Source of the DNA: DMER64 sp049652385
GTDB taxonomy: Bacteria; Bacteroidota; Bacteroidia; Bacteroidales; UBA932
Direction of reading: 5' to 3'
Assembly: GCA_049652385.1 (NCBI GenBank)
Contig: JBASDX010000008.1
Coordinates: forward strand, 186,001-250,000
Length of the DNA: 64,000 nucleotides
In this document: piece after piece, positions 32,827 through 42,565 of the stretch
How positions within the stretch are numbered: the stretch's first letter is position 1
How the letters are laid out: each line of letters begins with the position of its first letter
Translations under genes and position numbers: made by a program
The notes under the pieces: generated by a model
Database searches by the model: none
Told to the model about the DNA's origin: nothing
The model's input: only the letters and a program-made list of their open reading frames with translations

Positions 32827-34535
32827 AGCTTAAGTGATGGAGAAGGCACAAAATCGCCAATTTTTAAACGTTTCCATAGTCCGTCAACAGCTTCTATAGT
32901 TTCTTTGGAGGAACAACACACATTAGGCCATGGACGTGAAACTCCTTTTTCACCCGGTTTTTTCACACAGGCGTTTACGAACAGCATGCCGTTATGGATA
33001 TTGATATCCCTAAGGGGGTCGGTCCGGGACACAGCCAGCCACATACATTGCAGCAGGTTTCTCAAGTCAACTTCATCATCCAAGGCTATATATATACGGG
33101 AGAGACCCGGATCCGGCGAGAAATTTTTATCTGATTTATGGTAAAAAACAAAAGATTTTGCAGGAACAGGGCTGTCTGGTATTGAAACATCCGATTTTTT
33201 CGTGGCATCTATGCAGATTTTTCCTCCATATCCTCTTTGCGGTGCTGCATGATCTGTTATACTGAGCGGTCCTCTGCTAAAAAAAGTATCTGTAGTTGGA
33301 CGGTAATACAGCCTTATGCACTCATTTACTTTCAGCCAATTATTGACATCTGTTTGTTCATCAACAAGGACTAATAATTTGTTAAGTGATAATTTGGTGC
33401 TGCCCCAGAAAGCATGTGCAGTTTTCTGTGTTTGTCCCGGGTAATACTTTTGAATACCTGCAATGGCAACGGCACATTGTCTGCAAAAATACGGGAAAGA
33501 GAATTTTTTCACCTGTTTGTCTATCGAATCTTCAATGTCGGCCTCTACAATGGCAGAAAGTGATTTTGCGAGAAAACCCCTGCTGCGCTCCATGCCATGG
33601 TAAGGAATGATTATGGGAATGTGTGCTCCTTTTCTGTGCGTGATACATGTAACATGAACCAAGGGTTCTTCTCCTTCCAAAGAATAAAATCCTGTATTAT
33701 TTCCACAAGCTGCCGAAGGTACCAACTGGGCATTCTTATCTATATACCCTTCGATTACCATATCGCAATTCTCAGGAACTTCCAGTGGCTGGCTAAGACA
33801 AGGAGCTTTTATCACGGCTTTTTTTCTAAGGTATCCTTCTAAAAGGAATGGTTCAGGGTCTGACGCACGCGAAAAGAGGCCCGTCAAACTGTACAGAGGG
33901 TCTCCTCCTAGAAAGAAAGCAACGGGAACCCTGCCGTTGGGGGCGTTATGATAACATTGACCTACTTGTAATCCCGGTTCAAAACTTACCTGGAAGGTAG
34001 AACGGGAGTGCCACAGGAGCCGTGCAGAGCCAATAGCATAAAAAGAAGAAACAGGATCTTTTATGAGCATTGGTACATCGTGAAGGCTGTATGCTTCGTC
34101 AAAAGGTCTGTTTTTTATAAAAGGTATTCTGTTTAAATCCGGTGGGAAAAGTGCTATTTCCTGACAGCTGCCCACGCCGGTTACTCTCGGATAAAACTGA
34201 CTCATTTCGTAAAAAAGTGATTTCCTGGCGTAACGACCGAGAGTAGCATTATGGGTGAGTGATTGGTAAAAATCTAAAATTTTACTACTGACCTCCAACA
34301 TGTTTTCCATGTCAAAAGACAACGCAATTCTTTTTTCCGAGGAAAACAAATTGGTTACAATGGGGAAATCTGTTCCTGTATTGGTAAACAACAAGGCTTT
34401 GCCACCATTCGGCTGGCTCGCTTCTCTGTCAGTTACTTCTGTTACTTGCAGATTGGGATCTACAAAGCGGCTTATGGTTTTGAGTTCCCCTTCTTTTTGT
34501 AAGGTTTTTAAATAGTTATTGAAGTAGTAGGTCAT
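32784..34535 (-). CDS. UbiD-family decarboxylase homologue with altered active site
   Basis: A 583-residue UbiD-like protein. PLYSLTGLFSRASDP, MVIEGYIDK and HVTCITHRKGAHIPI are clear family segments. Prenyl-FMN-dependent UbiD enzymes carry an Arg and two acidic residues, the latter in an EGPFGE/D segment. Here the matching segment is SAACGNNTGFYS, so both acids are replaced, while the Arg (AIGSARLL) seems kept. It may be inactive in decarboxylation or have another role; in other Bacteroidota UbiD homologues are assigned to menaquinone or aromatic-acid metabolism. It overlaps the upstream thioredoxin-like gene by 4 bp and lnt by 43 bp. Confidence 0.8.
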   Translation of the reverse strand: MTYYFNNYLKTLQKEGELKTISRFVDPNLQVTEVTDREASQPNGGKALLFTNTGTDFPIVTNLFSSEKRIALSFDMENMLEVSSKILDFYQSLTHNATLGRYARKSLFYEMSQFYPRVTGVGSCQEIALFPPDLNRIPFIKNRPFDEAYSLHDVPMLIKDPVSSFYAIGSARLLWHSRSTFQVSFEPGLQVGQCYHNAPNGRVPVAFFLGGDPLYSLTGLFSRASDPEPFLLEGYLRKKAVIKAPCLSQPLEVPENCDMVIEGYIDKNAQLVPSAACGNNTGFYSLEGEEPLVHVTCITHRKGAHIPIIIPYHGMERSRGFLAKSLSAIVEADIEDSIDKQVKKFSFPYFCRQCAVAIAGIQKYYPGQTQKTAHAFWGSTKLSLNKLLVLVDEQTDVNNWLKVNECIRLYYRPTTDTFFSRGPLSITDHAAPQRGYGGKICIDATKKSDVSIPDSPVPAKSFVFYHKSDKNFSPDPGLSRIYIALDDEVDLRNLLQCMWLAVSRTDPLRDINIHNGMLFVNACVKKPGEKGVSRPWPNVCCSSKETIEAVDGLWKRLKIGDFVPSPSLKLHPLLRKGNAQINE

Positions 34536-36253
34536 AAGTCAGTATGCGTTAATTCGCGGAGTATAAAGATAAGATCTTTCAGAGACAGATGGTCGGCAAT
34601 GATGCCTTTATTTGTATCCAGCAGATATATCAGCGGGATTTCCCCCAAATCAAAATGTTTGTATATGCGTTCATCATTGTTTGGGTTCCATACGTTTACC
34701 CAATCTGTGTAGCCTCCCTCTGCCAACCATTTTCTCCAGGATGTATAATCATGTCCCGTGTATACGGCATATACCATCAGACCGGTTCCTTTAACCCGGG
34801 TAAAGAGATCGTATAAAATATCTGTTACTTCTTTGCAGGAAACACATGCAGGATCGTATAGGTACAGAAGCGTATATGGAGCAAATACATCGTACAAGCC
34901 ATAAGAACTGCCATTTTCTGTGGTAAGCATAAGACGAGGTGCCTGCGGAAGGATTATTTCCTGTTTCCTTTTATCTTCTATGATCTGCTCTATAGTATCC
35001 GTTCCGATATCTCGGCCGATTATTATTTTTTCTTTATCCAGCAAGTATAATTTTGGTGTACTCAGGACGTTGAATTTTTCAGGAAAACGGGAGTGGATAT
35101 CCGGGTCCCACAAGGTTATCCATCCGTCCGGAAAATACGATGTATATTGCTCCAATACTTTCTGGTCTGTTCCCGTATAGATGGCAACAAACTGTTTATC
35201 GGGCAAAGTTGTTCTTTCAAAAAAATCAACGAGTTTCAGCAATTCTTTGCTGCATGCGGTGCAATTGTCTTCAAAAAAAACAAGTATGGTATAAGATGCA
35301 TCCAGGTTGTGTATGGAATGGCACACGCCGGATGCATCAGGCAAAATAAGTTCCGGAGCCGTCATGCCCGGCAGACATTCTTTATTGAATCTGATGAACG
35401 TTTCTACTTCTCTGTATAATTCCGGTTCGGCACGAAGCAAAGAATCGGTTATAAGCCAATTTGTGGCCAGATGAAACGCCACAAGCTCCATACCCATGAT
35501 ATCGGATGTGTAAAATATTGAAAACAGGTAACGTATTACATACGATTTTACGGAAGGATGCATGTCTTGTTGCAGCAATCTGTCAGTATGCAATAAAATG
35601 TGCTCTGTTTTCAAAGCAAGCAATGGGAGTACATATTCTTTGATCCGTAAGGGCAAAATGGCTGTATTTAAAATACGGGGGTCTGCAAAATCAATATACC
35701 CTAAATATTCTTCCGGTCGGCTGCTCTCGGATAACACAGGGGTGAAAACGTTTTTGGCAATAATGCTTAGCATGGTTCCTTCGTATTGTTCGGACAGGAA
35801 TTCGGTATAATCACGCAAAGTATTTTCAAGACGTTCTATTTGTGAGAGTACCCGGGGATTGTCGTGCACATCCTTCGTCAAAAGGTGTAAGCGTGCATAT
35901 TGTTCTTGGAGCATTCGGTAAAAACGCAGATAGGCTTTGTTTTCTTCCGATCCTTCAACACGGATTTCATTCGCACGGCCTTCCTGTATGTCTGCATAAA
36001 ATGTCATGTGTATGGGTTCCTGGGAAGAAATCAGGAAATTGAACAATCGTATATTGTTTTGTACAAACATATATTGACCGGGACCGGGCGTTTCTTCCGC
36101 ATGATAAATCATACAGCCCGTTTTGTCCGGAAGTAAGGTATCAAGGGGAATAATGTGCTCTCCTTGTTGTACGGCAAGAATAACAGGCGCATGGCTTCCA
36201 CCGTTCAGACAGAGCGTTATTTGACATATTGCGGCAAGAAAAACAGCAAGCAT
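34532..36253 (-). CDS. Secreted protein with two thioredoxin-like domains
   Basis: A 573-residue protein with a short hydrophobic N-terminal signal. Residues about 25-290 form a Bacteroidota-specific region of mixed beta and helical character (DUF4369/DUF5106-like arrangement). Two TlpA-like thioredoxin folds follow, the first with the redox pair C331/C334 (CTAC) and cis-Pro P400, the second with C470/C473 (CVSC) and a matching EIPLIYLLD segment. It is probably a periplasmic or outer-membrane-facing disulfide reductase. It starts 7 bp after coaD and overlaps the UbiD gene by 4 bp. Partner proteins are unknown; DsbD at 61632 could supply electrons. Confidence 0.82.
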   Translation of the reverse strand: MLAVFLAAICQITLCLNGGSHAPVILAVQQGEHIIPLDTLLPDKTGCMIYHAEETPGPGQYMFVQNNIRLFNFLISSQEPIHMTFYADIQEGRANEIRVEGSEENKAYLRFYRMLQEQYARLHLLTKDVHDNPRVLSQIERLENTLRDYTEFLSEQYEGTMLSIIAKNVFTPVLSESSRPEEYLGYIDFADPRILNTAILPLRIKEYVLPLLALKTEHILLHTDRLLQQDMHPSVKSYVIRYLFSIFYTSDIMGMELVAFHLATNWLITDSLLRAEPELYREVETFIRFNKECLPGMTAPELILPDASGVCHSIHNLDASYTILVFFEDNCTACSKELLKLVDFFERTTLPDKQFVAIYTGTDQKVLEQYTSYFPDGWITLWDPDIHSRFPEKFNVLSTPKLYLLDKEKIIIGRDIGTDTIEQIIEDKRKQEIILPQAPRLMLTTENGSSYGLYDVFAPYTLLYLYDPACVSCKEVTDILYDLFTRVKGTGLMVYAVYTGHDYTSWRKWLAEGGYTDWVNVWNPNNDERIYKHFDLGEIPLIYLLDTNKGIIADHLSLKDLIFILRELTHTDL

Positions 36254-36260
36254 TACCTGT

Positions 36261-36737
36261 TTACACTTCTAAAAACTTTGTCAGATCTATTCCTTTGGGG
36301 AGCATACAACTTGCATCCCCTCCATTAAGAAGCACATCCCGTACCACAGTAGAAGATATAAAAGAATATTTGGGACCGGACGGAATAAAAAGGGTTTGAA
36401 TTTCCGGTGCCATTTTCGAATTGACCTGAGCGATAACTTGTTCCAGTTCAAAATCTGTAGTAGTCCGGATACCTCTGAATATAAAATTGTATTTGTTTTT
36501 TCTGCAGAAATCAATAGTCAGGCCGTTATAAGCGCATACTTCCACACGAGGTAAATCTTTTACAACTTCTTTGATAATGGCTACTCTCGCTTCCGGTGTA
36601 AAGAGACTAACCTTTTGTTGATTGACACCTACTGCAACTACAACTTTATCAAAAAGCTTCAGTGCAGACAATAAAACGTCCAGGTGTCCCAGGGTAAAAG
36701 GATCGAACGATCCCGGAAATACGGCTACTTTTTCCAT
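36261..36737 (-). CDS. coaD: Phosphopantetheine adenylyltransferase
   Basis: A 158-residue nucleotidyltransferase of standard size. It has the N-terminal FPGSFDPFTLGHLDVL with the TxGH motif, FRGIRTTTDFELE in the middle, and YSFISSTVVRDV (ISST) at the C-terminal side. It performs the fourth step of coenzyme A synthesis in the cytoplasm. 24 bp downstream of ung in the mutY-lon-ung-coaD transcript. Confidence 0.97.
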   Translation of the reverse strand: MEKVAVFPGSFDPFTLGHLDVLLSALKLFDKVVVAVGVNQQKVSLFTPEARVAIIKEVVKDLPRVEVCAYNGLTIDFCRKNKYNFIFRGIRTTTDFELEQVIAQVNSKMAPEIQTLFIPSGPKYSFISSTVVRDVLLNGGDASCMLPKGIDLTKFLEV

Positions 36738-36761
36738 AAACAGGTAGGTGTTGATTTCTTG

Positions 36762-37439
36762 TCAAAAATAAGAAAAATTCCAGTTTATGGGCTTTATGCC
36801 TTGTGATTGTAAATATTTATTCGTCGCAGAGAAGGGTTTGGAACCGTAAAAGGCACCTCGCGCCAAAGGAGAAGGATGAGCAGCCTCCAGGATACAGTGT
36901 TTTGAGCTGTCAATCAGATATTTTTTGCTCCTTGCAAAATTTCCCCACAATAAAAAGACAACGCTGCTTTTTTGATCAGAAACGGTACGGATAACGGCAT
37001 CTGTGAATTCCATCCAACCGGACCGGGCATGAGAAGCAGGACTCCCTGCTCTTACGGTAAGAATGGCATTGAGCAGCAATACGCCTTCCCGGGCCCAGCT
37101 TTCCAAACAACCGTGTTCAGGAGGCACAACACCAACATCTTCCTGCAATTCTTTGAAAATGGTTTGCAGGGAGGGCGGTTTGGATATGCCTGCCGGAACA
37201 GAAAAAGACAGACCGTGTGCTTGTCCCGGTTTATGGTAAGGATCTTGACCTAACAGCAGCACTTTAAGACGAGAAAAGGGTGTTAATTCAAAGGCGTTGA
37301 AAATCAGGCTCCCGGGAGGATAGATCGTTTTTCCCTCTTTCTTTTCCTTATATAAAAAAGCTACCAAATTTTCAAAATACGGTTTTGAAAATTCAGGAGC
37401 CAATACTTCTTTCCATTCCGGTTCTATCCGGACATCCAT
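36762..37439 (-). CDS. ung: Uracil-DNA glycosylase
   Basis: A 225-residue family-1 UDG. The water-activating loop is LLGQDPYHKPGQAHGLSFSV and the minor-groove loop HPSPLARGAFYG. It removes uracil from DNA. Its ATG begins directly after the lon stop codon with no spacer, so the two are translationally linked. Confidence 0.97.
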   Translation of the reverse strand: MDVRIEPEWKEVLAPEFSKPYFENLVAFLYKEKKEGKTIYPPGSLIFNAFELTPFSRLKVLLLGQDPYHKPGQAHGLSFSVPAGISKPPSLQTIFKELQEDVGVVPPEHGCLESWAREGVLLLNAILTVRAGSPASHARSGWMEFTDAVIRTVSDQKSSVVFLLWGNFARSKKYLIDSSKHCILEAAHPSPLARGAFYGSKPFSATNKYLQSQGIKPINWNFSYF

Positions 37440-39836
37440 TTACAATACGTAATTAATGACTTCCGGTATGGTTTTCATAAACTTGAATTCCAGACCTTTA
37501 ATAAAGTCGGGCTTTATTTCTTCTATATCTTTTTTATTGTCTTCAGCTAAAATGAGGGTCTTGATACCCGAACGTTTGGCCGCCAGGATTTTTTCTTTAA
37601 TACCGCCTACAGGCAGCAATTTACCACGCAATGTGATTTCTGCCGTCATGGCAATGCCTTTGCGAACGCATTTATTTTTAAAAGCACTGGCCATAGAACA
37701 AATCATGGTAATACCGGCAGACGGGCCGTCCTTTGGAATGGCGCCTTCCGGCACATGCAAGTGGATATCTGTGTTGGCAAACACTTCTTCATCCAACCCC
37801 AGCGTAGAGGCGTGGGCTTTTAAATACTGCTGGGCAATGATGGCAGACTCTTTCATCACATCTCCCAGATTCCCCGTTGTGGTAAGCGTACCTTTTCCTT
37901 TGCTGAGGCTGGATTCTATAAACAAGATTTCTCCCCCTGTTTCTGTCCACGCCAATCCCGTTACTACTCCCGGAAACTCATTGCCTTTTTGCACGTCTTG
38001 TATGACACGCTGAACCCCTAAAATTTCGCGTACTTTTTCGGGACTTATTGTTGGATCATATGTTTCTTCCAGAGCAATTTGCTTGGCTACGTGCCGGGCA
38101 ATTTTAGCGATTTTTTTATCCAGATTCCTGACGCCTGATTCACGTGTGTATTCATTGATAATCACGTCTATGGCTCTTGTCCCCAGTTTCAATTGTTCTT
38201 TTGTGAGCCCGTGTGCCTCCAGTTGTTTGGGTAATAAGTGTTTCCTGGCTATTTCGCGTTTTTCTTCTGCTAAATATCCGTGAATGGGAATCAGTTCCAT
38301 ACGGTCCCGCAAGGCAGCCTGAATATTTCCGATACTATTGGCAGTAGTGATGAACAGGACTTTGGAAAGGTCATAATCTACGTCCAGGTAATTATCGTGG
38401 AATGTATTATTTTGTTCCGGATCCAATACTTCCAGTAAAGCCGAGGAGGGGTCTCCTCTGAAATCTGTGCCCACTTTGTCAATTTCATCCAGCACAAGGA
38501 CGGGATTGGATGATTTGCTGCGTTTGATACTTTGAATGATGCGGCCCGGCATGGCGCCTATATAGGTCCTTCTGTGTCCTCTGATTTCCGACTCGTCGTG
38601 CAAGCCTCCCAGGGAAATACGTGCGAAGTTTCTTCCCAGTGCTTTGGCAACGGAACGTCCCAGGGAAGTTTTGCCTACGCCCGGCGGTCCGTAAAGACAT
38701 AATATGGGAGATTTCATATCGCCTTTTAATTTTAAAACGGCCAGGTGTTCCAGAATCCTGTCTTTTACAGCGTCCAGACCGGAGTGGTCTTTATCAAGAA
38801 TTCTGCGGGCCCGTTTAAGGTCCAGATTGTCTTTTGTACAATCTCCCCAAGGAAGGTCAATCATTAGTTGAAGGTAATTGAGTTGGATGGCATAATCCGG
38901 CTGGTTGGGGTTGGCTCGCTCCAATTTTTGTACTTCTTTTTCAAAAATCCCGGCTATTTCTTTACTCCATTTCTTTTTGGCACCTTTCTCTCGTAATTCG
39001 TCAATTTCTTCCGTATCCTGACCAATGCCCAATTCATCCTGAATGGTTTTTAATTGATTGCTCAGGTAATACTCTTTTTGTTGCTGATCTATTTCTCCTC
39101 TTACTTTTTGATGGATTTGTTCTTTGAATTTTAAAAGTTCCAACTGCTTGTATAATAGTTCCAACAGTCGGGATGCTCTTTCTTTCAGAGAATCCATAGC
39201 CAGTAATTTGAGCTTGTCCTGAGTACCGTCCAAATAAATGTTGGATGCCACAAAATTGATCAGGAAATCATCTTTATCGATGTTTTTAAGAGCAAATTCA
39301 GCTTCCCGGGGCATGTTGGGCGTTAAGTGAAATATTTGTGCAGCTACATCTTTGATGCCTTCCACAAAAGCCCTGTAGCTGTTGTCGTCTTCACGGGGAA
39401 AGATATCGGTCAGGTAAGTAATTTCCGCAGCAAAATAAGGTTCTTCCTGAACCATACGGCTTATTTGAAACCTTCGTGATCCATGTAATATAACGGTAAT
39501 GCCACCTTCCGGCATCTCTATGATTTTCAGAATTTTTGCTAAACACCCGTGCTTGCTTATCTGATGCTCTTCCGGATCGTCGTCTAAAGGATCCATCTGG
39601 GTTACAGTACCTACCCATTTATCACTCTCGAAACTTTCACGTACCAAACGGGTAGATTTAGTCCTTCCTACCGTAATGGGAATAAGCGTTCCCGGAAACA
39701 CAACAGCGTTGCGTAACACCAGCAAAGGAAGTACTTGTGGCAAATTATCTTCTTTAATATTTTCAGGCATATCATCCATATCCCCATCCAATAAAGGGAT
39801 TACAGTCATCTTGTCACTTAAATTAAAGTTCATCAT
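37440..39836 (-). CDS. lon: ATP-dependent protease Lon
   Basis: About 798 residues: an N-terminal substrate domain (from about residue 30, LPLLVLRNAVVFPG), a coiled-coil, an AAA+ module with Walker A LYGPPGVGKTSLG and Walker B PVLVLDEIDKVG, and a Ser-Lys protease domain with PKDGPSAGITM. It degrades misfolded and regulatory proteins in the cytoplasm. The ATG at 39836 (or 39833) was preferred to an upstream in-frame TTG at 39863. Lies 64 bp after the BamA-like gene, with ung immediately downstream. Confidence 0.97.
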   Translation of the reverse strand: MMNFNLSDKMTVIPLLDGDMDDMPENIKEDNLPQVLPLLVLRNAVVFPGTLIPITVGRTKSTRLVRESFESDKWVGTVTQMDPLDDDPEEHQISKHGCLAKILKIIEMPEGGITVILHGSRRFQISRMVQEEPYFAAEITYLTDIFPREDDNSYRAFVEGIKDVAAQIFHLTPNMPREAEFALKNIDKDDFLINFVASNIYLDGTQDKLKLLAMDSLKERASRLLELLYKQLELLKFKEQIHQKVRGEIDQQQKEYYLSNQLKTIQDELGIGQDTEEIDELREKGAKKKWSKEIAGIFEKEVQKLERANPNQPDYAIQLNYLQLMIDLPWGDCTKDNLDLKRARRILDKDHSGLDAVKDRILEHLAVLKLKGDMKSPILCLYGPPGVGKTSLGRSVAKALGRNFARISLGGLHDESEIRGHRRTYIGAMPGRIIQSIKRSKSSNPVLVLDEIDKVGTDFRGDPSSALLEVLDPEQNNTFHDNYLDVDYDLSKVLFITTANSIGNIQAALRDRMELIPIHGYLAEEKREIARKHLLPKQLEAHGLTKEQLKLGTRAIDVIINEYTRESGVRNLDKKIAKIARHVAKQIALEETYDPTISPEKVREILGVQRVIQDVQKGNEFPGVVTGLAWTETGGEILFIESSLSKGKGTLTTTGNLGDVMKESAIIAQQYLKAHASTLGLDEEVFANTDIHLHVPEGAIPKDGPSAGITMICSMASAFKNKCVRKGIAMTAEITLRGKLLPVGGIKEKILAAKRSGIKTLILAEDNKKDIEEIKPDFIKGLEFKFMKTIPEVINYVL

Positions 39837-39900
39837 AGTTACTTCTGAGAAGTATATAGTCAATCTTCGTGCCAGACCTTGTCTCTGACAAAATGACCGA

Positions 39901-41355
39901 TTATATAAAAGGCACTTTTATGGAGAAGAAAAAGTTTTTCCAGGAAAAGAATCCGTTTTTCAGTTGCTTGTTGATGGAGTAATCTATACCCAGCACCATG
40001 TCGTAATACGTGACAAAGTCAAGCCCCAGTCCGCCGGCATAGAGTAATTGGTTGCAAAGCAAATTCTGTCTTTCGTTCCAATCGTTATGCGCGTATCCCA
40101 TATCAAAATGGGCGTTGGCGTATATGGAAAGATGGATTTTGTTGAATTTGGGCAAGAAAGAAAGCCAATTAATGGTAAAGGTTTTCTTTTTCAACACGTT
40201 GTATTTCAAAGTATTGTTAAGAATTGCAAAAGATTGGCCATCTGCTACTGTATGCTCAAAGCCCCTTAGCATATTGTTGTCATACCCTATGGCTTTCTGG
40301 AGGATAAAAGCTTGTGCGTTTGAAAAAGATAAAGCTCCAGAAAAAACGGATGATACGTACCAGCGTGATTGTGCGAGCTGTTTAAAGTATTGAAGTCCCA
40401 GATTTATTTGTGCATACCGTACCGTTGCGTCTGATGTGATGTACGTGTTAACTCCTGCCTGAATCAGGTAACCGTTCAAGGGGTAGGGATGGTAGTCGCG
40501 CTGGTCTGTACGGTACCTGTAATTCAGTTTGAAAGCGTTTCTGTGTAACAGATCGTTACCCCAATAATGAGGGTTTAATTGAAGCACCGTATCTGCCAAA
40601 ACAATATATTGATGTATAAAAGAAACAATATGAGTTGTACGGATATTGGGACGGTATGAATAATTCATACGGCTTTCCAATGATCTCTCAAGAATGACAT
40701 CGGGTATGTTAAATCGGGCCGGTTTGTCATCACTTGTATACAGATCCAGGTTGTGACTTACATTCCACTGAACATCCATACTTAAGAAATGCGTACCTTT
40801 TTTATCAAGAGAGATATCACGGTAACCCAGAAAAGCACCCCATTGGTATCCTCCATGTACAGATACTACCAACTTGTGTTTCAAGCCTAGAAAATTATCA
40901 ATTCTTGCTCCTGCCTCTATAGTTATCTTTTTAAAATCCCAGTTCTGCAACCATGCGCTTAAATTGCGCTCTTCCAATTTAAATTCTACAAGAGGCCAGA
41001 TATACCACCTTTCTTCTACTTCTATAACAAGGGTAATGGAAGAGGGGTTGTCTATACTGGGCAGAGGCGTAATCTGCATGTAGTTGAAAAGAAGCAGATT
41101 GTTTAGGTTTTCTTCTGCCAAGCGCAGTTGTTCAGCAAATAGCGTTTTAGGTATCGTGTCTCCTATAGAAAAAGGCAGCTCTCTGATCAGGATAAAACCT
41201 TTGGTAGTTTTGTTTCCAAGGAGTTCAATGCGGTTAATAACCACATAATCCTCCAGTTGTTGTGCCATTTCTGCTCTTGCCAAAGGTGAGCCTATGCCGG
41301 CCATAAAGAAGGCAAAGAAGCTCAGTAACAGATTTTTTGATAGAACTCCTTTCAT
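39901..41355 (-). CDS. BamA/TamA-like outer-membrane protein, single POTRA
   Basis: A 484-residue protein with a signal peptide ending near ARA (about residue 28). One POTRA-like domain (about 38-113) has the pattern VVINRIELLGNKTTKGFILI followed by AEENLNNLLLFNY. A beta-barrel of the Omp85 type fills the rest and ends with the aromatic-rich FFFSIKVPFI. It is far smaller than BamA (about 800 residues, five POTRAs), so it is an accessory Omp85-like barrel of unknown cargo. It overlaps mutY by 4 bp. Confidence 0.82.
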   Translation of the reverse strand: MKGVLSKNLLLSFFAFFMAGIGSPLARAEMAQQLEDYVVINRIELLGNKTTKGFILIRELPFSIGDTIPKTLFAEQLRLAEENLNNLLLFNYMQITPLPSIDNPSSITLVIEVEERWYIWPLVEFKLEERNLSAWLQNWDFKKITIEAGARIDNFLGLKHKLVVSVHGGYQWGAFLGYRDISLDKKGTHFLSMDVQWNVSHNLDLYTSDDKPARFNIPDVILERSLESRMNYSYRPNIRTTHIVSFIHQYIVLADTVLQLNPHYWGNDLLHRNAFKLNYRYRTDQRDYHPYPLNGYLIQAGVNTYITSDATVRYAQINLGLQYFKQLAQSRWYVSSVFSGALSFSNAQAFILQKAIGYDNNMLRGFEHTVADGQSFAILNNTLKYNVLKKKTFTINWLSFLPKFNKIHLSIYANAHFDMGYAHNDWNERQNLLCNQLLYAGGLGLDFVTYYDMVLGIDYSINKQLKNGFFSWKNFFFSIKVPFI

Positions 41356-42431
41356 AAACCGACAAAATTAGAAAAAAAACACAGATAGTTTTCAATTAGT
41401 TTAGGGACGGCGTATTCCGGCAACTTCTGAAAGGCTACTTGTATGTATGTTTCTTTGAGTAATACCGCATGGGTAATCCAGGGAATTTGATAAAACACGG
41501 CATGGATGGTTTGATGCGACAATTTATGTGCCGGCATAACGTAAGTATGGGAAGGCGGAGGAAAGGGGATGGATGTTCCCCAAACAGTTGTCAATAAATT
41601 TGAAAACGCTTCTGTGTTACACAGTTTTTTATAGGAAACAGGCTTTGATGTTTCAACAAGAGGAAATTCATAAAGACCTTGCCAGATATCATTGTTATCC
41701 CTTCGTCTTATATAGGTGCCCGCTTCTTTGAGGAAAACCAGGTAATGAAAATATCTGTTCCTGACAGGCTTCTTGATGTGCCTGACAGGGAGCAAATGCG
41801 TTTTATCTTCTTTATAAGCAATGCACTCTTCTGATAAAGGACACAGGTTGCAGCGAGGCCTTGAGGTACAAACAAGAGACCCAAAATCCATGAGTGCCTG
41901 GTTGAACCGATCGCTCTTTTCTCTTGGCAACATCTTCTCTGCCAAAAAATTACATGTTCCTTTTGCTTTTGTTCCGCTTAGGGGATCTGATATTCCAAAG
42001 TAGCGAGTAAGGATTCTGTAGCCGTTGGCGTCCAGTGCTGCCACCGGCAAGCCAAAGGCAAAAGACCCTATGGCTGCTGCCGTATAAGGACCAATTCCGT
42101 TGAATTTTTGCAATTCCTGAACAGAAGCGGGAAAAACACCGTTGTAAAGAGTTGTGATTTTTTTTGCTGTTTTGTGCATATTTCTGGCTCTGGTATAATA
42201 ACCCAATCCTTGCCACAGCCGGAGTATGTCTTCTTCTTTGGCCTGTGCCAAATGATAAACGGTAGGAAATGCCGATAGAAATTTTATATAATAGTCTTTA
42301 GCTTGTTCCACTCTTGTTTGTTGGAGGATGATTTCAGAAACCCATATGGCGTAGGGATCTTTTGTGTTTTTCCAAATAAGGTGTCTTTGGTGTTTTTTGT
42401 GCCAAGCCAACAATACAGTCGTAAAATCCAT
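41352..42431 (-). CDS. mutY: A/G-specific adenine glycosylase
   Basis: A 359-residue MutY. It has the helix-hairpin-helix region (LQKFNGIGPYTAAAIGSFAF with the catalytic Asp in VAALDANGYR), the [4Fe-4S] motif CTSRPRCNLCPLSEEC (C-x6-C-x2-C-x5-C) and a C-terminal NUDIX-like 8-oxoG recognition domain. It removes adenine mispaired with 8-oxoguanine. The start at 42431 fits family length and follows a TATATTTG element by 4 bp. First gene of a long minus-strand run to the UbiD gene. Confidence 0.95.
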   Translation of the reverse strand: MDFTTVLLAWHKKHQRHLIWKNTKDPYAIWVSEIILQQTRVEQAKDYYIKFLSAFPTVYHLAQAKEEDILRLWQGLGYYTRARNMHKTAKKITTLYNGVFPASVQELQKFNGIGPYTAAAIGSFAFGLPVAALDANGYRILTRYFGISDPLSGTKAKGTCNFLAEKMLPREKSDRFNQALMDFGSLVCTSRPRCNLCPLSEECIAYKEDKTHLLPVRHIKKPVRNRYFHYLVFLKEAGTYIRRRDNNDIWQGLYEFPLVETSKPVSYKKLCNTEAFSNLLTTVWGTSIPFPPPSHTYVMPAHKLSHQTIHAVFYQIPWITHAVLLKETYIQVAFQKLPEYAVPKLIENYLCFFSNFVGL

Positions 42432-42435
42432 GGTA

Positions 42436-42443
42436 CAAATATA
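42436..42443 (-). promoter_or_regulatory. -7 element for mutY, leaderless arrangement
   Basis: The minus strand reads TATATTTG in an extended TA-rich tract, 4 bp before the mutY ATG. Confidence 0.5.
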
Positions 42444-42504
42444 TATATATAAGACATTTCTTATTTTTTTTGTATGAAACATCTTGATATTAAGAATAAA
42501 AAGT

Positions 42505-42512
42505 TACCTTTG
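42505..42512 (+). promoter_or_regulatory. Candidate -7 element for the HU gene
   Basis: TACCTTTG matches TAnnTTTG. A weak CTTG lies 18 bp upstream. The resulting leader of about 45-50 nt is very AT-rich, as is common for highly expressed Bacteroidota genes. Confidence 0.5.
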
Positions 42513-42565
42513 CAGTCCATTTGGAATACATTCATTTATAAATAACTTTTTTAAATTTTTTTATT

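Noticed and set aside
37456..38013. A 185-codon plus-strand frame
   Set aside because: It is antisense to the lon protease domain and has no recognisable features.
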